From contig CANBAL010000002.1 in assembly GCA_947366545.1 (NCBI GenBank), positions 78,889 to 124,224 of the forward strand: 45,336 bases of DNA, in the 5' to 3' direction. How positions within the stretch are numbered: the first letter of the stretch is position 1; every line of letters begins with the position of its first letter. The notes beneath the pieces were generated by a model that was given only the letters and a program-made list of their open reading frames with translations, did no database searches and was not told the origin of the DNA. A program made the position numbers and the translations under genes. This stretch comes from an uncultured Clostridia bacterium. Lineage in GTDB: Bacteria; Bacillota; Clostridia; Christensenellales; UBA1242. Positions 25,445 to 33,016 of the stretch are shown here, in pieces.

Positions 25445-26452
25445 CTACTTTTCCTCTTTTTCCTTCTTTTTAGCACGCTTTAACGCCTTTTCTTTGTTTT
25501 TGAGAGGCTTTATCTTCTTTGGTTTCTTCTCTTTCTTAGTCTTGACCTTTTTTGCTTTTTTAGTCTTAACCTTCTTCACTTTCTTGGTCTTTTTGATTTT
25601 TGTAGGTACATTGCCATCATCTGGCAGGCTTTCCTTTAAGCACTCTGGATTTGACATGATATCTTCTATTATTCTAAGAGATTTGCCCATGTAAAGACCG
25701 TCGGCAATACGCTCGTCAAGTGAAATACCAAGGTTCATTATCTTCGCTATCGACAATTCCTTATTATTTACTACCACTGGCTCCATTTTCTCTTTACCCA
25801 TGGAAATAAAGATACTTGTGGTACCAAAGTTATACAAATGGTGATATATGTATTTAAGTTTTATCGATTTTAAGTTTGTAACGAAACAACTTGTATGAAA
25901 TGGGCTGGCTTTTACCATAAGCTTGCCAAGCAGTCCATGTCTATCACAAAACCTAAAGATTGCAAGTGCCCAACGAAGCATCCAATCAGGAAGCCATGTA
26001 AATTTGGAAATTACATCGGTGGTAGCATGGTCATCACTTCCCATATTTTTAGCAATTTCGTCGTCTATTATCTTCTTTACTTCATAAATGCTTTCCCTTC
26101 CTGTAAATGGGAATTTCAGCGTCATAGACTCGCCTTCATCGTTAAGTTCCTTCTTTACATCCATGGAAATGAATATACCATTCCTTTGATAAGTCGAGCC
26201 GCGCATAATGAACCTATTAAGTTTTGGTCGCATATATAGCACCCTAACAATAGTGGCAAAAACAATATCCATATATGAAAAACGAGTACCATTTTTACGT
26301 TCATCCGCTATAAATTTATCAATATTTGCACATGGAATTTTTACATTTATTAAATTAACCGCGTCAATACGCTGTGGCATGAAAAATGGCTCTGCCCTAT
26401 CAATTACCTTCATACCTTTTACTTTTTTTCCATCGTATCTATGTCCGAACAT
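25445..26452 (-). CDS. E2/CAT-superfamily acyltransferase homologue, active site altered
   Basis: 335 residues similar to the catalytic domain of 2-oxoacid dehydrogenase E2 and chloramphenicol acetyltransferase. Recognisable segments: FSYMDIVFATIVRVLYMRPKL, NRFIMRG, ASPFHTSCFVTNLKSI, and LGISLDERIADG near the C-terminus. In true E2 enzymes the last segment is D-H-R-x-x-D-G; the catalytic His is Glu here (DERIADG). There is no lipoyl domain. This matches a stand-alone Firmicutes family often mislabelled as E2. The last 60 residues are almost all Lys with Lys-Lys-x repeats. It is co-transcribed with rarA (one base between genes). Function unknown. Confidence 0.75.
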   Translation of the reverse strand: MFGHRYDGKKVKGMKVIDRAEPFFMPQRIDAVNLINVKIPCANIDKFIADERKNGTRFSYMDIVFATIVRVLYMRPKLNRFIMRGSTYQRNGIFISMDVKKELNDEGESMTLKFPFTGRESIYEVKKIIDDEIAKNMGSDDHATTDVISKFTWLPDWMLRWALAIFRFCDRHGLLGKLMVKASPFHTSCFVTNLKSIKLKYIYHHLYNFGTTSIFISMGKEKMEPVVVNNKELSIAKIMNLGISLDERIADGLYMGKSLRIIEDIMSNPECLKESLPDDGNVPTKIKKTKKVKKVKTKKAKKVKTKKEKKPKKIKPLKNKEKALKRAKKKEKEEK

Positions 26453-26453
26453 T

Positions 26454-27710
26454 TTATCCTCTCCCCTTTTTCCTTACTAAATTTTTCTCGCGTCCGTTTT
26501 CGCTTGGTGTATAATAAACCCTATCCTTTAATGAATCTGGCATATATTGTTGTTTTACATATCCACCATAGTCATGTGGGTATTTATATTTGCCATGGCC
26601 GTCCTTATTTGTGCTTGGATGATTCTTTAAGTGATTTGGCACCTTATCAATATGATTTTCCGCATCATCAAGCGCCATATACATAGCCTTACATACCGCA
26701 TTTGACTTTTCCGCCTCACACAAGTAAATAATTGCGTGACTTAATGTGAGCAAACATTCTGGCTGGCCGAGTTTTTCACAACTTATTAATGCGCTTATTG
26801 CAAGCAGCAGTGCGTTGCTGTCCGCCATGCCTATATCCTCGCTGGCATGAGCGACAAGCCTTCTTGCGATAATTAGTGGGTCACAGCCCGCTTTTATAAG
26901 TCGCATTGCGTAATATAATCCTGCCTCAGCGTCACTGCCTCTTAGACTTTTACAAAAGGCAGAAAGATTATCGTAATACTGATTCTCATCAAGAGATATC
27001 GCCTTCTTATCAGTAGACTGTTGTGCAATTTCCAAATCAATATGTATTTTTTTATCTTTGGCGGGTTTACTTGTCATTACCGCAAGTTCAAGAGAATTTA
27101 ACGCGTTGCGTGCGTCACCACCACTTGCATAAGAGAGGTACTCAAGAGCATCCTCGCTTATCTCCACTGGCATATTGCCAAGTCCCTTTTCCTTATCTTG
27201 TAATGCCCTTTTGAGAGTCTTTTTAATATCTTTACTGGTGAGTGGTTTAAATTCAAACACCCTACATCTTGAAACTATCGCCCTTGTCATTGAGGTGTAT
27301 GGATTTTCAGTAGTTGAGCCGATAAAGAAAATACTGCCGTCCTCTATTGCCTCAAGCACACAGTCACTTTGCGCTTTATTCCACCTATGGCATTCATCAA
27401 GCAGCAAGAATGTATCGGTGCCAAACATCTGCTTTTCCCGTCTAGCACGCTCTATCATAGCCTTAGCGTCAGCAACACCATTTGATATCGCATTCAGTTT
27501 AACAAAATTTGCTTTCAAATTGTTTGCAACTATATTTGCTAGAGTGGTCTTGCCAGTACCTGCAGGACCAAAAAAGATACAACTACCGAGTGTGCCGTAC
27601 TTTATTGCTCTATATAATAGTGTGTCTTTACCGACTATATGTTCCTGTCCTACAAAATCATTTATTGAGGTTGGACGCATACGCTCGGCAAGTGGGATTC
27701 TCTTTTCCAT
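26454..27710 (-). CDS. rarA: Replication-associated recombination ATPase RarA (MgsA)
   Basis: AAA+ ATPase acting at stalled forks, related to clamp-loader subunits. 418 residues. N-terminal LAERMRPTSINDFVGQEHIV, Walker A GPAGTGKTT, Walker B LLLDECHRW, sensor 1 GSTTENPYTS, and the arginine finger region AIVSRCRVFEFKPL. The MgsA C-terminal domain contains GSDAEAGLYYAMRLIKAGCD and KNHPSTNKDGHGKYKYPHD. The ATG at 27710 has no Shine-Dalgarno; the -10 of a good promoter ends nine bases before it. Confidence 0.95.
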   Translation of the reverse strand: MEKRIPLAERMRPTSINDFVGQEHIVGKDTLLYRAIKYGTLGSCIFFGPAGTGKTTLANIVANNLKANFVKLNAISNGVADAKAMIERARREKQMFGTDTFLLLDECHRWNKAQSDCVLEAIEDGSIFFIGSTTENPYTSMTRAIVSRCRVFEFKPLTSKDIKKTLKRALQDKEKGLGNMPVEISEDALEYLSYASGGDARNALNSLELAVMTSKPAKDKKIHIDLEIAQQSTDKKAISLDENQYYDNLSAFCKSLRGSDAEAGLYYAMRLIKAGCDPLIIARRLVAHASEDIGMADSNALLLAISALISCEKLGQPECLLTLSHAIIYLCEAEKSNAVCKAMYMALDDAENHIDKVPNHLKNHPSTNKDGHGKYKYPHDYGGYVKQQYMPDSLKDRVYYTPSENGREKNLVRKKGRG

Positions 27711-27719
27711 TTCGGGGTT

Positions 27720-27748
27720 ATTATAACATGCTAAGACCCAAAAGACAA
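27720..27748 (-). promoter_or_regulatory. Promoter of rarA, nine bases from the ATG
   Basis: Minus strand: -35 TTGTCT (27743-27748), 17 bases, -10 TATAAT (27720-27725) with TGT extension. Expected start about two bases before the ATG. Confidence 0.7.
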
Positions 27749-29008
27749 ATAAATTTCATTATTTTTTTGAAAAATTTCATTTGTCACATTTGTAAAGTTT
27801 AAATACTTAGTCTTTCCACTTAATATATACCGCTCATTTCCCTCAACAATAAAAACCCTTCTATAGCCCGAATTTTCGTAGATTTGGACCTGTTTTAGTC
27901 CCTTAAAATTTTCGCTGATTTGCCAGCCATTTTTCACTTTTTTGGCAACAGAATTTTTTAATTTTAAATATTTTTTCTCACTTTCTTCATCTGTGGTCAT
28001 TTTTAGCCATGAAAGCCAGATTTTTTGGGGCAAAGAGCGATTAAACTCCTCGTCAAAACTTTTGTCACGAGAAAGCACCTTTAAATCAAAAATTTCACAC
28101 ATCTTTTTTTGTGAAATATCAAAGAAATCTTCACTGTCACGAATGGAAGAAAAGCAGTATTTATTCTCCCCATAGTTAAAATAAAATCGTTTTTGTGCCT
28201 TGCCATTTATACTGATATTTATCTTCATATTGATGCAGGCGTGAGTGGAACTTTCCACCCCACTGATAGTTGAAAAAGAGAATTTAGCATTCCTCGACTG
28301 AAAGTTGAAATATGCCGTCTCCCCACTTGTAAGAGAGGTTATCTTAATCGCATTATTCTCGCGTTTAAAATGATAATATCCTCGCGGCAGCACCACATTT
28401 ATCTCAAAGGTTGCAATCTGTTTTTCCTCCCGTAAATTTGTGAAATTTAAGATAAAGTTTTTACCATTTAAAAGAAATTCTTTTATCTCATAGACTACGC
28501 CATTTGAAGATGCCTTTTTATACAAATAATAATTTTGATAGTTTAGATTTACTATTTCATCATTTACCTTGATATAATCCTCTTCTATCTCTTTATTAAA
28601 CTCGCAACCCGATTTATAGTTTATATTAAGGGCGTTTATAGTTGACAGGAGGCTATAACCAAGTTCCTCTGTCCGAATATAAACATAGTTTTTAAGTGCA
28701 TCTATTTTACACTTTTTGCAAGTGGGCTGGGTGGTGGTGAGTAAATTAAAACTGACCTCTTTTTGCGCCAGCAAAAAGGCATCAGCCATGACATTATCAA
28801 GGCTTTTTTCATACTTAAAAACAGGTAAAGAGGGGTCTATACCTATCACTTCAAGTAGCTCAAAGTCTATATTATCATCGTAAACTATAGGCGCATGGAA
28901 GCGTACCCTATTTACTATCAAATTTGCCATTTTCTCAACATATTCTTTCTTTGTCATATGAGAGTTATTGACACTCAAAGCAAAGTTTAAACGGTAAATT
29001 ATTGACAT
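27731..29008 (-). CDS. Unrecognised 425-residue protein
   Basis: No family recognised. No signal peptide or membrane span, so cytoplasmic is likely. The first 100 residues are helical with a KKCK pair of cysteines at about 113-116 (TCKKCKID). The middle and C-terminal parts look beta-rich (FILNFTNLREEKQIATFEIN; PRGYYHFKRENNAIKITSL). The last 100 residues contain KNGWQISENFKGLKQVQIYE, which could be a small beta domain. Two start options: ATG 29008, seven bases from a TATAAT, or ATG 28957 (MTKKEYVEKM); neither has a Shine-Dalgarno. It is divergent from rnpB, and its upstream region overlaps the rnpB promoter. Confidence 0.75.
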   Translation of the reverse strand: MSIIYRLNFALSVNNSHMTKKEYVEKMANLIVNRVRFHAPIVYDDNIDFELLEVIGIDPSLPVFKYEKSLDNVMADAFLLAQKEVSFNLLTTTQPTCKKCKIDALKNYVYIRTEELGYSLLSTINALNINYKSGCEFNKEIEEDYIKVNDEIVNLNYQNYYLYKKASSNGVVYEIKEFLLNGKNFILNFTNLREEKQIATFEINVVLPRGYYHFKRENNAIKITSLTSGETAYFNFQSRNAKFSFSTISGVESSTHACINMKINISINGKAQKRFYFNYGENKYCFSSIRDSEDFFDISQKKMCEIFDLKVLSRDKSFDEEFNRSLPQKIWLSWLKMTTDEESEKKYLKLKNSVAKKVKNGWQISENFKGLKQVQIYENSGYRRVFIVEGNERYILSGKTKYLNFTNVTNEIFQKNNEIYLSFGS

Positions 29009-29030
29009 GGGATGTATTATATGCTATACT
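29002..29030 (+). promoter_or_regulatory. Promoter of rnpB
   Basis: -35 TTGACA (29002-29007), 17 bases, -10 TATACT (29025-29030) with TGC extension. Predicted start near 29037, at the base of the P1 helix. Confidence 0.85.
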
Positions 29031-29036
29031 CTTGAT

Positions 29037-29367
29037 ATCAGTTATGCAGACAGTCGCATCGCAAGATGAGGAAAGTCCGAGCTTCAAGAGAACTGGGTGC
29101 TGGTTAACGGCCAGTGAAGGCGACTTCAAGGATAGTGCAACAGAAATAAACCGCCCGCCATGTGCGAGCAAGGATGGAAAGGCAGTGTAAGAGACTACCG
29201 CTTGGTTGGTGACAATCAAGGCTCTGTAAACCCCACCTGAAGCAAGGTCAAAAAGGCATTAGGGCTTGTTCTCTCCCGCCTTTTAACGCACCGCTTGATT
29301 TAATTGGCAACAATTAAACTAGATAGATGACTGTTTAATACAGAACTCGGCTTATAACATAACTGAT
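29037..29367 (+). ncRNA. rnpB: RNase P RNA
   Basis: Catalytic RNA of RNase P, which removes the 5' leader from tRNA precursors. Conserved blocks are present in order: GAGGAAAGTCCGAGCTTC, AGTGCAACAGAAATAAACCG, GTAAGAGACTACCGC, GTAAACCCCACC, and near the end CAGAACTCGGCTTAT. The ends are fixed by the P1 helix: CAGTTATG at 29039-29046 pairs perfectly with CATAACTG at 29358-29365. Length of about 330 nt is normal. It has its own promoter and terminator. Confidence 0.97.
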
Positions 29368-29387
29368 GGGCTTTATGCCCTTTTTTT
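29368..29387 (+). terminator. Terminator of rnpB
   Basis: Stem GGGC/GCCC with a five-base loop and a run of seven T, directly after the P1 helix. Confidence 0.8.
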
Positions 29388-29468
29388 ATTGAAAAATTAT
29401 AATCGAAAGCACCGCCTTATAGGCTAACATTAAACTTTTTTACAAGCCAAAACTATATCTAGTCCTAT

Positions 29469-29491
29469 AAAAAAACATATCAGATGATATG
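29469..29491 (-). terminator. Terminator of the 156/198-residue gene pair
   Basis: Stem CATATCA/TGATATG followed on the minus strand by a run of seven T, 34 bases beyond the stop at 29525. The 29388-29524 stretch holds nothing else I can identify. Confidence 0.7.
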
Positions 29492-29524
29492 CTTTAATTT
29501 ATTTTAAATAGCCCAAATATTTTT

Positions 29525-30121
29525 TTAAGAAATTTCTCCATCTTGTTCTTCTAAATTTTTGGCGTTTGGCAATTCATCAAGATTAACCTCTACCCCATTG
29601 ACCTTAACTTTACCAAAACGCAGAATAATTTTGTTCTCTCCAACAGTAGCGTGTGTTCCAAATAAACCTTCTGCCAAAGTTTTAGGACCATTTAAGTCTT
29701 TTACAATATTATCGGGTATCACCTTACCATCAACAACCAAATGACCATTGACTTTCCCTACACTGTGCCCATTTGATTCTATACCATCATTTACACTTGC
29801 ATTTTTTATGTCATAAGCTTTCTCAACTATTTCATAATGAGTATATTCATCTTTTGCATCTGCTAAAGTAGACGCATCTAATAACTGTTCAAGATCAAGT
29901 TTTACACCATTGACTTTAACCTTTCCAAATACAATCTTTATTTCATTTTCTCCAACTTTGACATTGACACCAATTCCACCGCCAATTGTGTATCCACCCT
30001 TTAAACTTTTCAAAATTTCGTCAGGCACAATTTTTCCATCGATTATTAAGTGATTTGCCTTTGTTTGAAATGAGTGTCCATTTACCTCCACATCAATAGT
30101 GGTAGAACATTTATCGTACAT
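29525..30121 (-). CDS. Tandem-duplicated beta-rich protein of unknown function
   Basis: 198 residues made of two copies of one unit (about residues 14-86 and 117-190, offset 103-104). Shared positions: NGHS, HLxxDGK, Px[EN]I, then VGEN, FGKVKVNGV, LxxL. FGKVKVNGV is identical in the two copies. No signal peptide, membrane span or Cys pair, so cytoplasmic is likely. A compact beta domain duplicated in place is the simplest reading. No family recognised. The start follows GAGGAGG. It is in an operon with the 156-residue gene, 15 bases apart. Confidence 0.8.
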   Translation of the reverse strand: MYDKCSTTIDVEVNGHSFQTKANHLIIDGKIVPDEILKSLKGGYTIGGGIGVNVKVGENEIKIVFGKVKVNGVKLDLEQLLDASTLADAKDEYTHYEIVEKAYDIKNASVNDGIESNGHSVGKVNGHLVVDGKVIPDNIVKDLNGPKTLAEGLFGTHATVGENKIILRFGKVKVNGVEVNLDELPNAKNLEEQDGEIS

Positions 30122-30136
30122 ATCTTCCTCCTCTTT

Positions 30137-30607
30137 TTAATCTTCATCTTCTGTATCAGCTGCTTCTGGTAGGTATTTTGCTTGTGCTGAGCTTACTTTG
30201 TAATCAAACAATTCTGCTGCAAATTTTCTTTGTTCAGGGTCGCTATATTTCGCAAGAAGTTTCTCTTTTTCTTTTTTATTAAGTTCCTCCACGCATGCCT
30301 TACATTCTTCAATTGTTTTATACGCGTAGTCTACAAAGAAAGTATTGGTATATTTTCCTTTATCCATTGCACTGGGACTTGGATAAGTTATGTTACCAAA
30401 CACTGGAGTCCTTTGCTTTAATGAAACTTCATAACATCTCTTTGGAGTTTCACCACCATATCTCACTACATCGCAAGCCAAAAATGCTGGAGCAACAGCA
30501 TAGACAGTATACCATATGCCACCCATCTCTCTATTCATTATCTCTCTTATATCATTTGGGACATATACTACTGGGTAATTTGTCAAAAATTCGATTTCGT
30601 CGTTCAT
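30137..30607 (-). CDS. Unrecognised 156-residue protein
   Basis: Not recognised. Begins MNDEIEFLTNYPVVYVPNDI, has an aromatic-rich middle (GGIWYTVYAVAPAFLACDVV; PVFGNITYPSPSAMD) and a helical, charged C-terminal third (TIEECKACVEELNKKEKEKL) with an acidic end. No signal peptide. First gene of a two-gene operon with the duplicated 198-residue protein, so the two may act together. Start: ATG at 30607 after GGGAGGA. Confidence 0.78.
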   Translation of the reverse strand: MNDEIEFLTNYPVVYVPNDIREIMNREMGGIWYTVYAVAPAFLACDVVRYGGETPKRCYEVSLKQRTPVFGNITYPSPSAMDKGKYTNTFFVDYAYKTIEECKACVEELNKKEKEKLLAKYSDPEQRKFAAELFDYKVSSAQAKYLPEAADTEDED

Positions 30608-30630
30608 TACTTTCCTCCCATTATGAGTTT

Positions 30631-30659
30631 AGTATAACATTGACTTAGTCCGTTGTCAA
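30631..30659 (-). promoter_or_regulatory. Promoter of the 156/198-residue gene pair
   Basis: Minus strand: -35 TTGACA (30654-30659), 17 bases, -10 TATACT (30631-30636) with TGT extension. Confidence 0.85.
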
Positions 30660-30662
30660 TAC

Positions 30663-30689
30663 AAAAAATGCACCTTCAGGTGCATTTTT
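30663..30689. terminator. Terminator of the metzincin gene
   Basis: 11-bp stem AAAAATGCACC/GGTGCATTTTT with a TTCA loop, overlapping the stop codon of the 744-residue gene; A/T runs on both sides. Confidence 0.87.
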
Positions 30690-32922
30690 ACATTTCATCT
30701 TCTTCGATTATGGTGGTATTTTCTGAAACGACATCCTCATATCTTATTGTTTCACATAGCTCATCAAATTCCTTTTCAGTTGTTATTTGCATAGAATAAA
30801 AAACTGTCCATTTATCTTCAAATTTCCCAACTGCCATTACTTGATTATCTGTTTGAACAAAATACGCACCTTGTTGTATAACTTCTTGTAATACGCTTGT
30901 ACTTGTATATACTTCTTCCTCGATTAATTGTTTATTTTCCTCATCAATTTGATAGGTGACGCTTTTTGTAGTAATAGAACTTCCATTAAATTTGTATAAA
31001 CCCAGAGAAAGCCGCCCATATGAGACATCTTGAATATACGCAGCGGAATTAACTTCAAAACTAATATTTTGATACCCTTGTGCTTGCAAATATTCTCTTA
31101 TTTGCAGTTTATTTTCTTCGATTATTGCAATTTGTTCTGCTAGTTCCTTATCTGCTGTGTAATCTTCTGCTTTTGCATTATTGCAAATATTCTGCATTTC
31201 TGCGTCTGTTACAATTTGATATTCGTCCTTAATTTGCAAACCTTCTTTATTTTGAGCTATAATCAATAACTTCCCATCTGATTCAACAAGATATTCCCTA
31301 TACCAACTTGAAAAATTTGTCGAGATGCGTAACTGCAAATTATCTAATTTGTATACCCCATAATCTAATGAGTTAAATGGTTTCTTTATCTGAACGACTT
31401 CAATTTTACCCCCATTGACAATAATATAATAGTCAGTACGTTGAATTTCTGGAGAAGAAAAATCATATTGACTGATAATCTCGCCAACAAAATTCCCTTG
31501 TCCCCGATCAATAATCTTAATATCTTGTACATCAAAATTAACATCACTATAACCTGAAGTTTTTAAAAACTCAGTGATTTCCGAAATATCTTTATTCATA
31601 TAACCATTTCGAATAGGATCAAGAATTTTATGTAATGATGCATCATCCATATTATAAAGATTTTCATAATATTTTTGATTTTCCAAATACTGATCTTGAG
31701 AAGATAAATCGCATATTTTTTCAAATTTATTTGTTGTATACAGAGCATTGTCGATTATAAAATACATCTCCAAACAGCCTCGTGAGCCTAAAGATACAAA
31801 AGTTTTTCCATCCACATTAAATAGTTTCTTACTTTTGTGTATTTTAGATTTACTAGACGTAGAACCGAAAGAAAAATTAGTTTCGTCAACTATAAGTTCT
31901 CTGTTTTCACATTTTATATTCGTATTTTTTAAATAGCTTACACTTGTTTCAACATTAGTAGAAAAAACTGCTGAAATATCAAAATTTATATCTGATTCGC
32001 TTACTGAGAATCGATTACATATCTCTTTTAAATAACCTTGCACAAGCGTCTCATCTTTAGGCAATAAATTCCGATTATTTTCAAAGTTATTAACAAAGTC
32101 TACAAGTTTTGCCTTGCTTTCAGGGGTAGAATACTCGCCATATAATCCCGCCAATAGACCAACATCATTTCTTGTAATATAAGCGTTATTATTCATTATT
32201 GAAGCTGATAATTGGTCCTTATTCTCTAATATATATCCATCACCAAGTCCCAAATGATGGAGCATCTCATGAATTAAAACCTCTATATCGGCAATACAAT
32301 CTTTGCGTATTTTAATTTCGCTACAACATGTTGACTTTTCCCAACCAGATTCATTGTAATGATAAATATAATGCATACCATCCCACCACCCTGCGGCATC
32401 TATTTTTTTTGCTTTTTCTTCTTCGGCAGCATTCATGATATGTACATCTACATTAATTCTATATTTAAGATCTTCTTCAGATGGTGAAAAATTAATATCA
32501 AAAGAGTAAGCAGGATTAATCACCTTAAATATATCATTTAATTGCCCTACGGCTGCAGTATAGTTTTCCTTTAACTCTTCCGTCAACTCCATACACATAT
32601 TCAATTTAATTGGTTGTGAAGGCACCGATTGCCGTGTAAATGTATAATTCCTCTCTCCATCCTTGGTATATGATGAATAGTCTGTGTCAATTCCCAATTC
32701 TTTCCAAAACTGTTCTGCTTCAGACTCCTTTGGTAAATCATACTCAATTTCATAAGGATCATCTGGCTTTTCCACAGGTTTTTCAATTTGAACAGGATCC
32801 TTTTCTGGAAGTTTCACATTTTTTGCGGCAGTCTTTAGTAAAAATAACTGTGTAACACCTAAAAAGACACACCCTGCTATCTTTGCTATATTTGATGCTA
32901 ATTTCAATGTGCGTTTTTTCAT
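30688..32922 (-). CDS. Exported metzincin-like zinc metalloprotease
   Basis: 744 residues. An N-terminal hydrophobic segment (about 8-30, IAKIAGCVFLGVTQLFLL) is a signal or membrane anchor, so the rest is probably outside the cell. At about residues 212-226 is HEMLHHLGLGD, the metzincin zinc signature HExxHxxGxx with Asp as third ligand, as in snapalysin-type enzymes. SIMNNNAY about 15 residues later fits the Met-turn. A linker region PVEKPDDPYEIEY precedes the catalytic domain. The C-terminal 450 residues look like several copies of a beta domain. The similar starts are CNRFSVSESDINFDISAV, LKTSGYSDVNFDVQDI and LQAQGYQNISFEVNSA. Substrate unknown. Own promoter and terminator. Confidence 0.8.
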   Translation of the reverse strand: MKKRTLKLASNIAKIAGCVFLGVTQLFLLKTAAKNVKLPEKDPVQIEKPVEKPDDPYEIEYDLPKESEAEQFWKELGIDTDYSSYTKDGERNYTFTRQSVPSQPIKLNMCMELTEELKENYTAAVGQLNDIFKVINPAYSFDINFSPSEEDLKYRINVDVHIMNAAEEEKAKKIDAAGWWDGMHYIYHYNESGWEKSTCCSEIKIRKDCIADIEVLIHEMLHHLGLGDGYILENKDQLSASIMNNNAYITRNDVGLLAGLYGEYSTPESKAKLVDFVNNFENNRNLLPKDETLVQGYLKEICNRFSVSESDINFDISAVFSTNVETSVSYLKNTNIKCENRELIVDETNFSFGSTSSKSKIHKSKKLFNVDGKTFVSLGSRGCLEMYFIIDNALYTTNKFEKICDLSSQDQYLENQKYYENLYNMDDASLHKILDPIRNGYMNKDISEITEFLKTSGYSDVNFDVQDIKIIDRGQGNFVGEIISQYDFSSPEIQRTDYYIIVNGGKIEVVQIKKPFNSLDYGVYKLDNLQLRISTNFSSWYREYLVESDGKLLIIAQNKEGLQIKDEYQIVTDAEMQNICNNAKAEDYTADKELAEQIAIIEENKLQIREYLQAQGYQNISFEVNSAAYIQDVSYGRLSLGLYKFNGSSITTKSVTYQIDEENKQLIEEEVYTSTSVLQEVIQQGAYFVQTDNQVMAVGKFEDKWTVFYSMQITTEKEFDELCETIRYEDVVSENTTIIEEDEM

Positions 32923-32941
32923 TTTATTTCTCCTGTTTTTT

Positions 32942-32969
32942 ATTATACGCGGGGGAGGGAGTTTGTCAA
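32942..32969 (-). promoter_or_regulatory. Promoter of the metzincin gene
   Basis: Minus strand: -35 TTGACA (32964-32969), 16 bases (C-rich spacer), -10 TATAAT (32942-32947). Confidence 0.8.
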
Positions 32970-32993
32970 GCCTTTATCTATGTTTTTGGGATT

Positions 32994-33016
32994 AAAAAAG
33001 GTGACAATATGTCACC
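32994..33016 (-). terminator. Terminator of the DAC-like gene
   Basis: 7-bp stem GGTGACA/TGTCACC with a three-base loop, overlapping the stop codon at 33012, followed on the minus strand by a run of six T. Confidence 0.85.

Noticed and set aside
29388..29524. Additional gene after rnpB
   Set aside because: No open frame with a ribosome site; only the terminator of the next minus-strand operon is visible.
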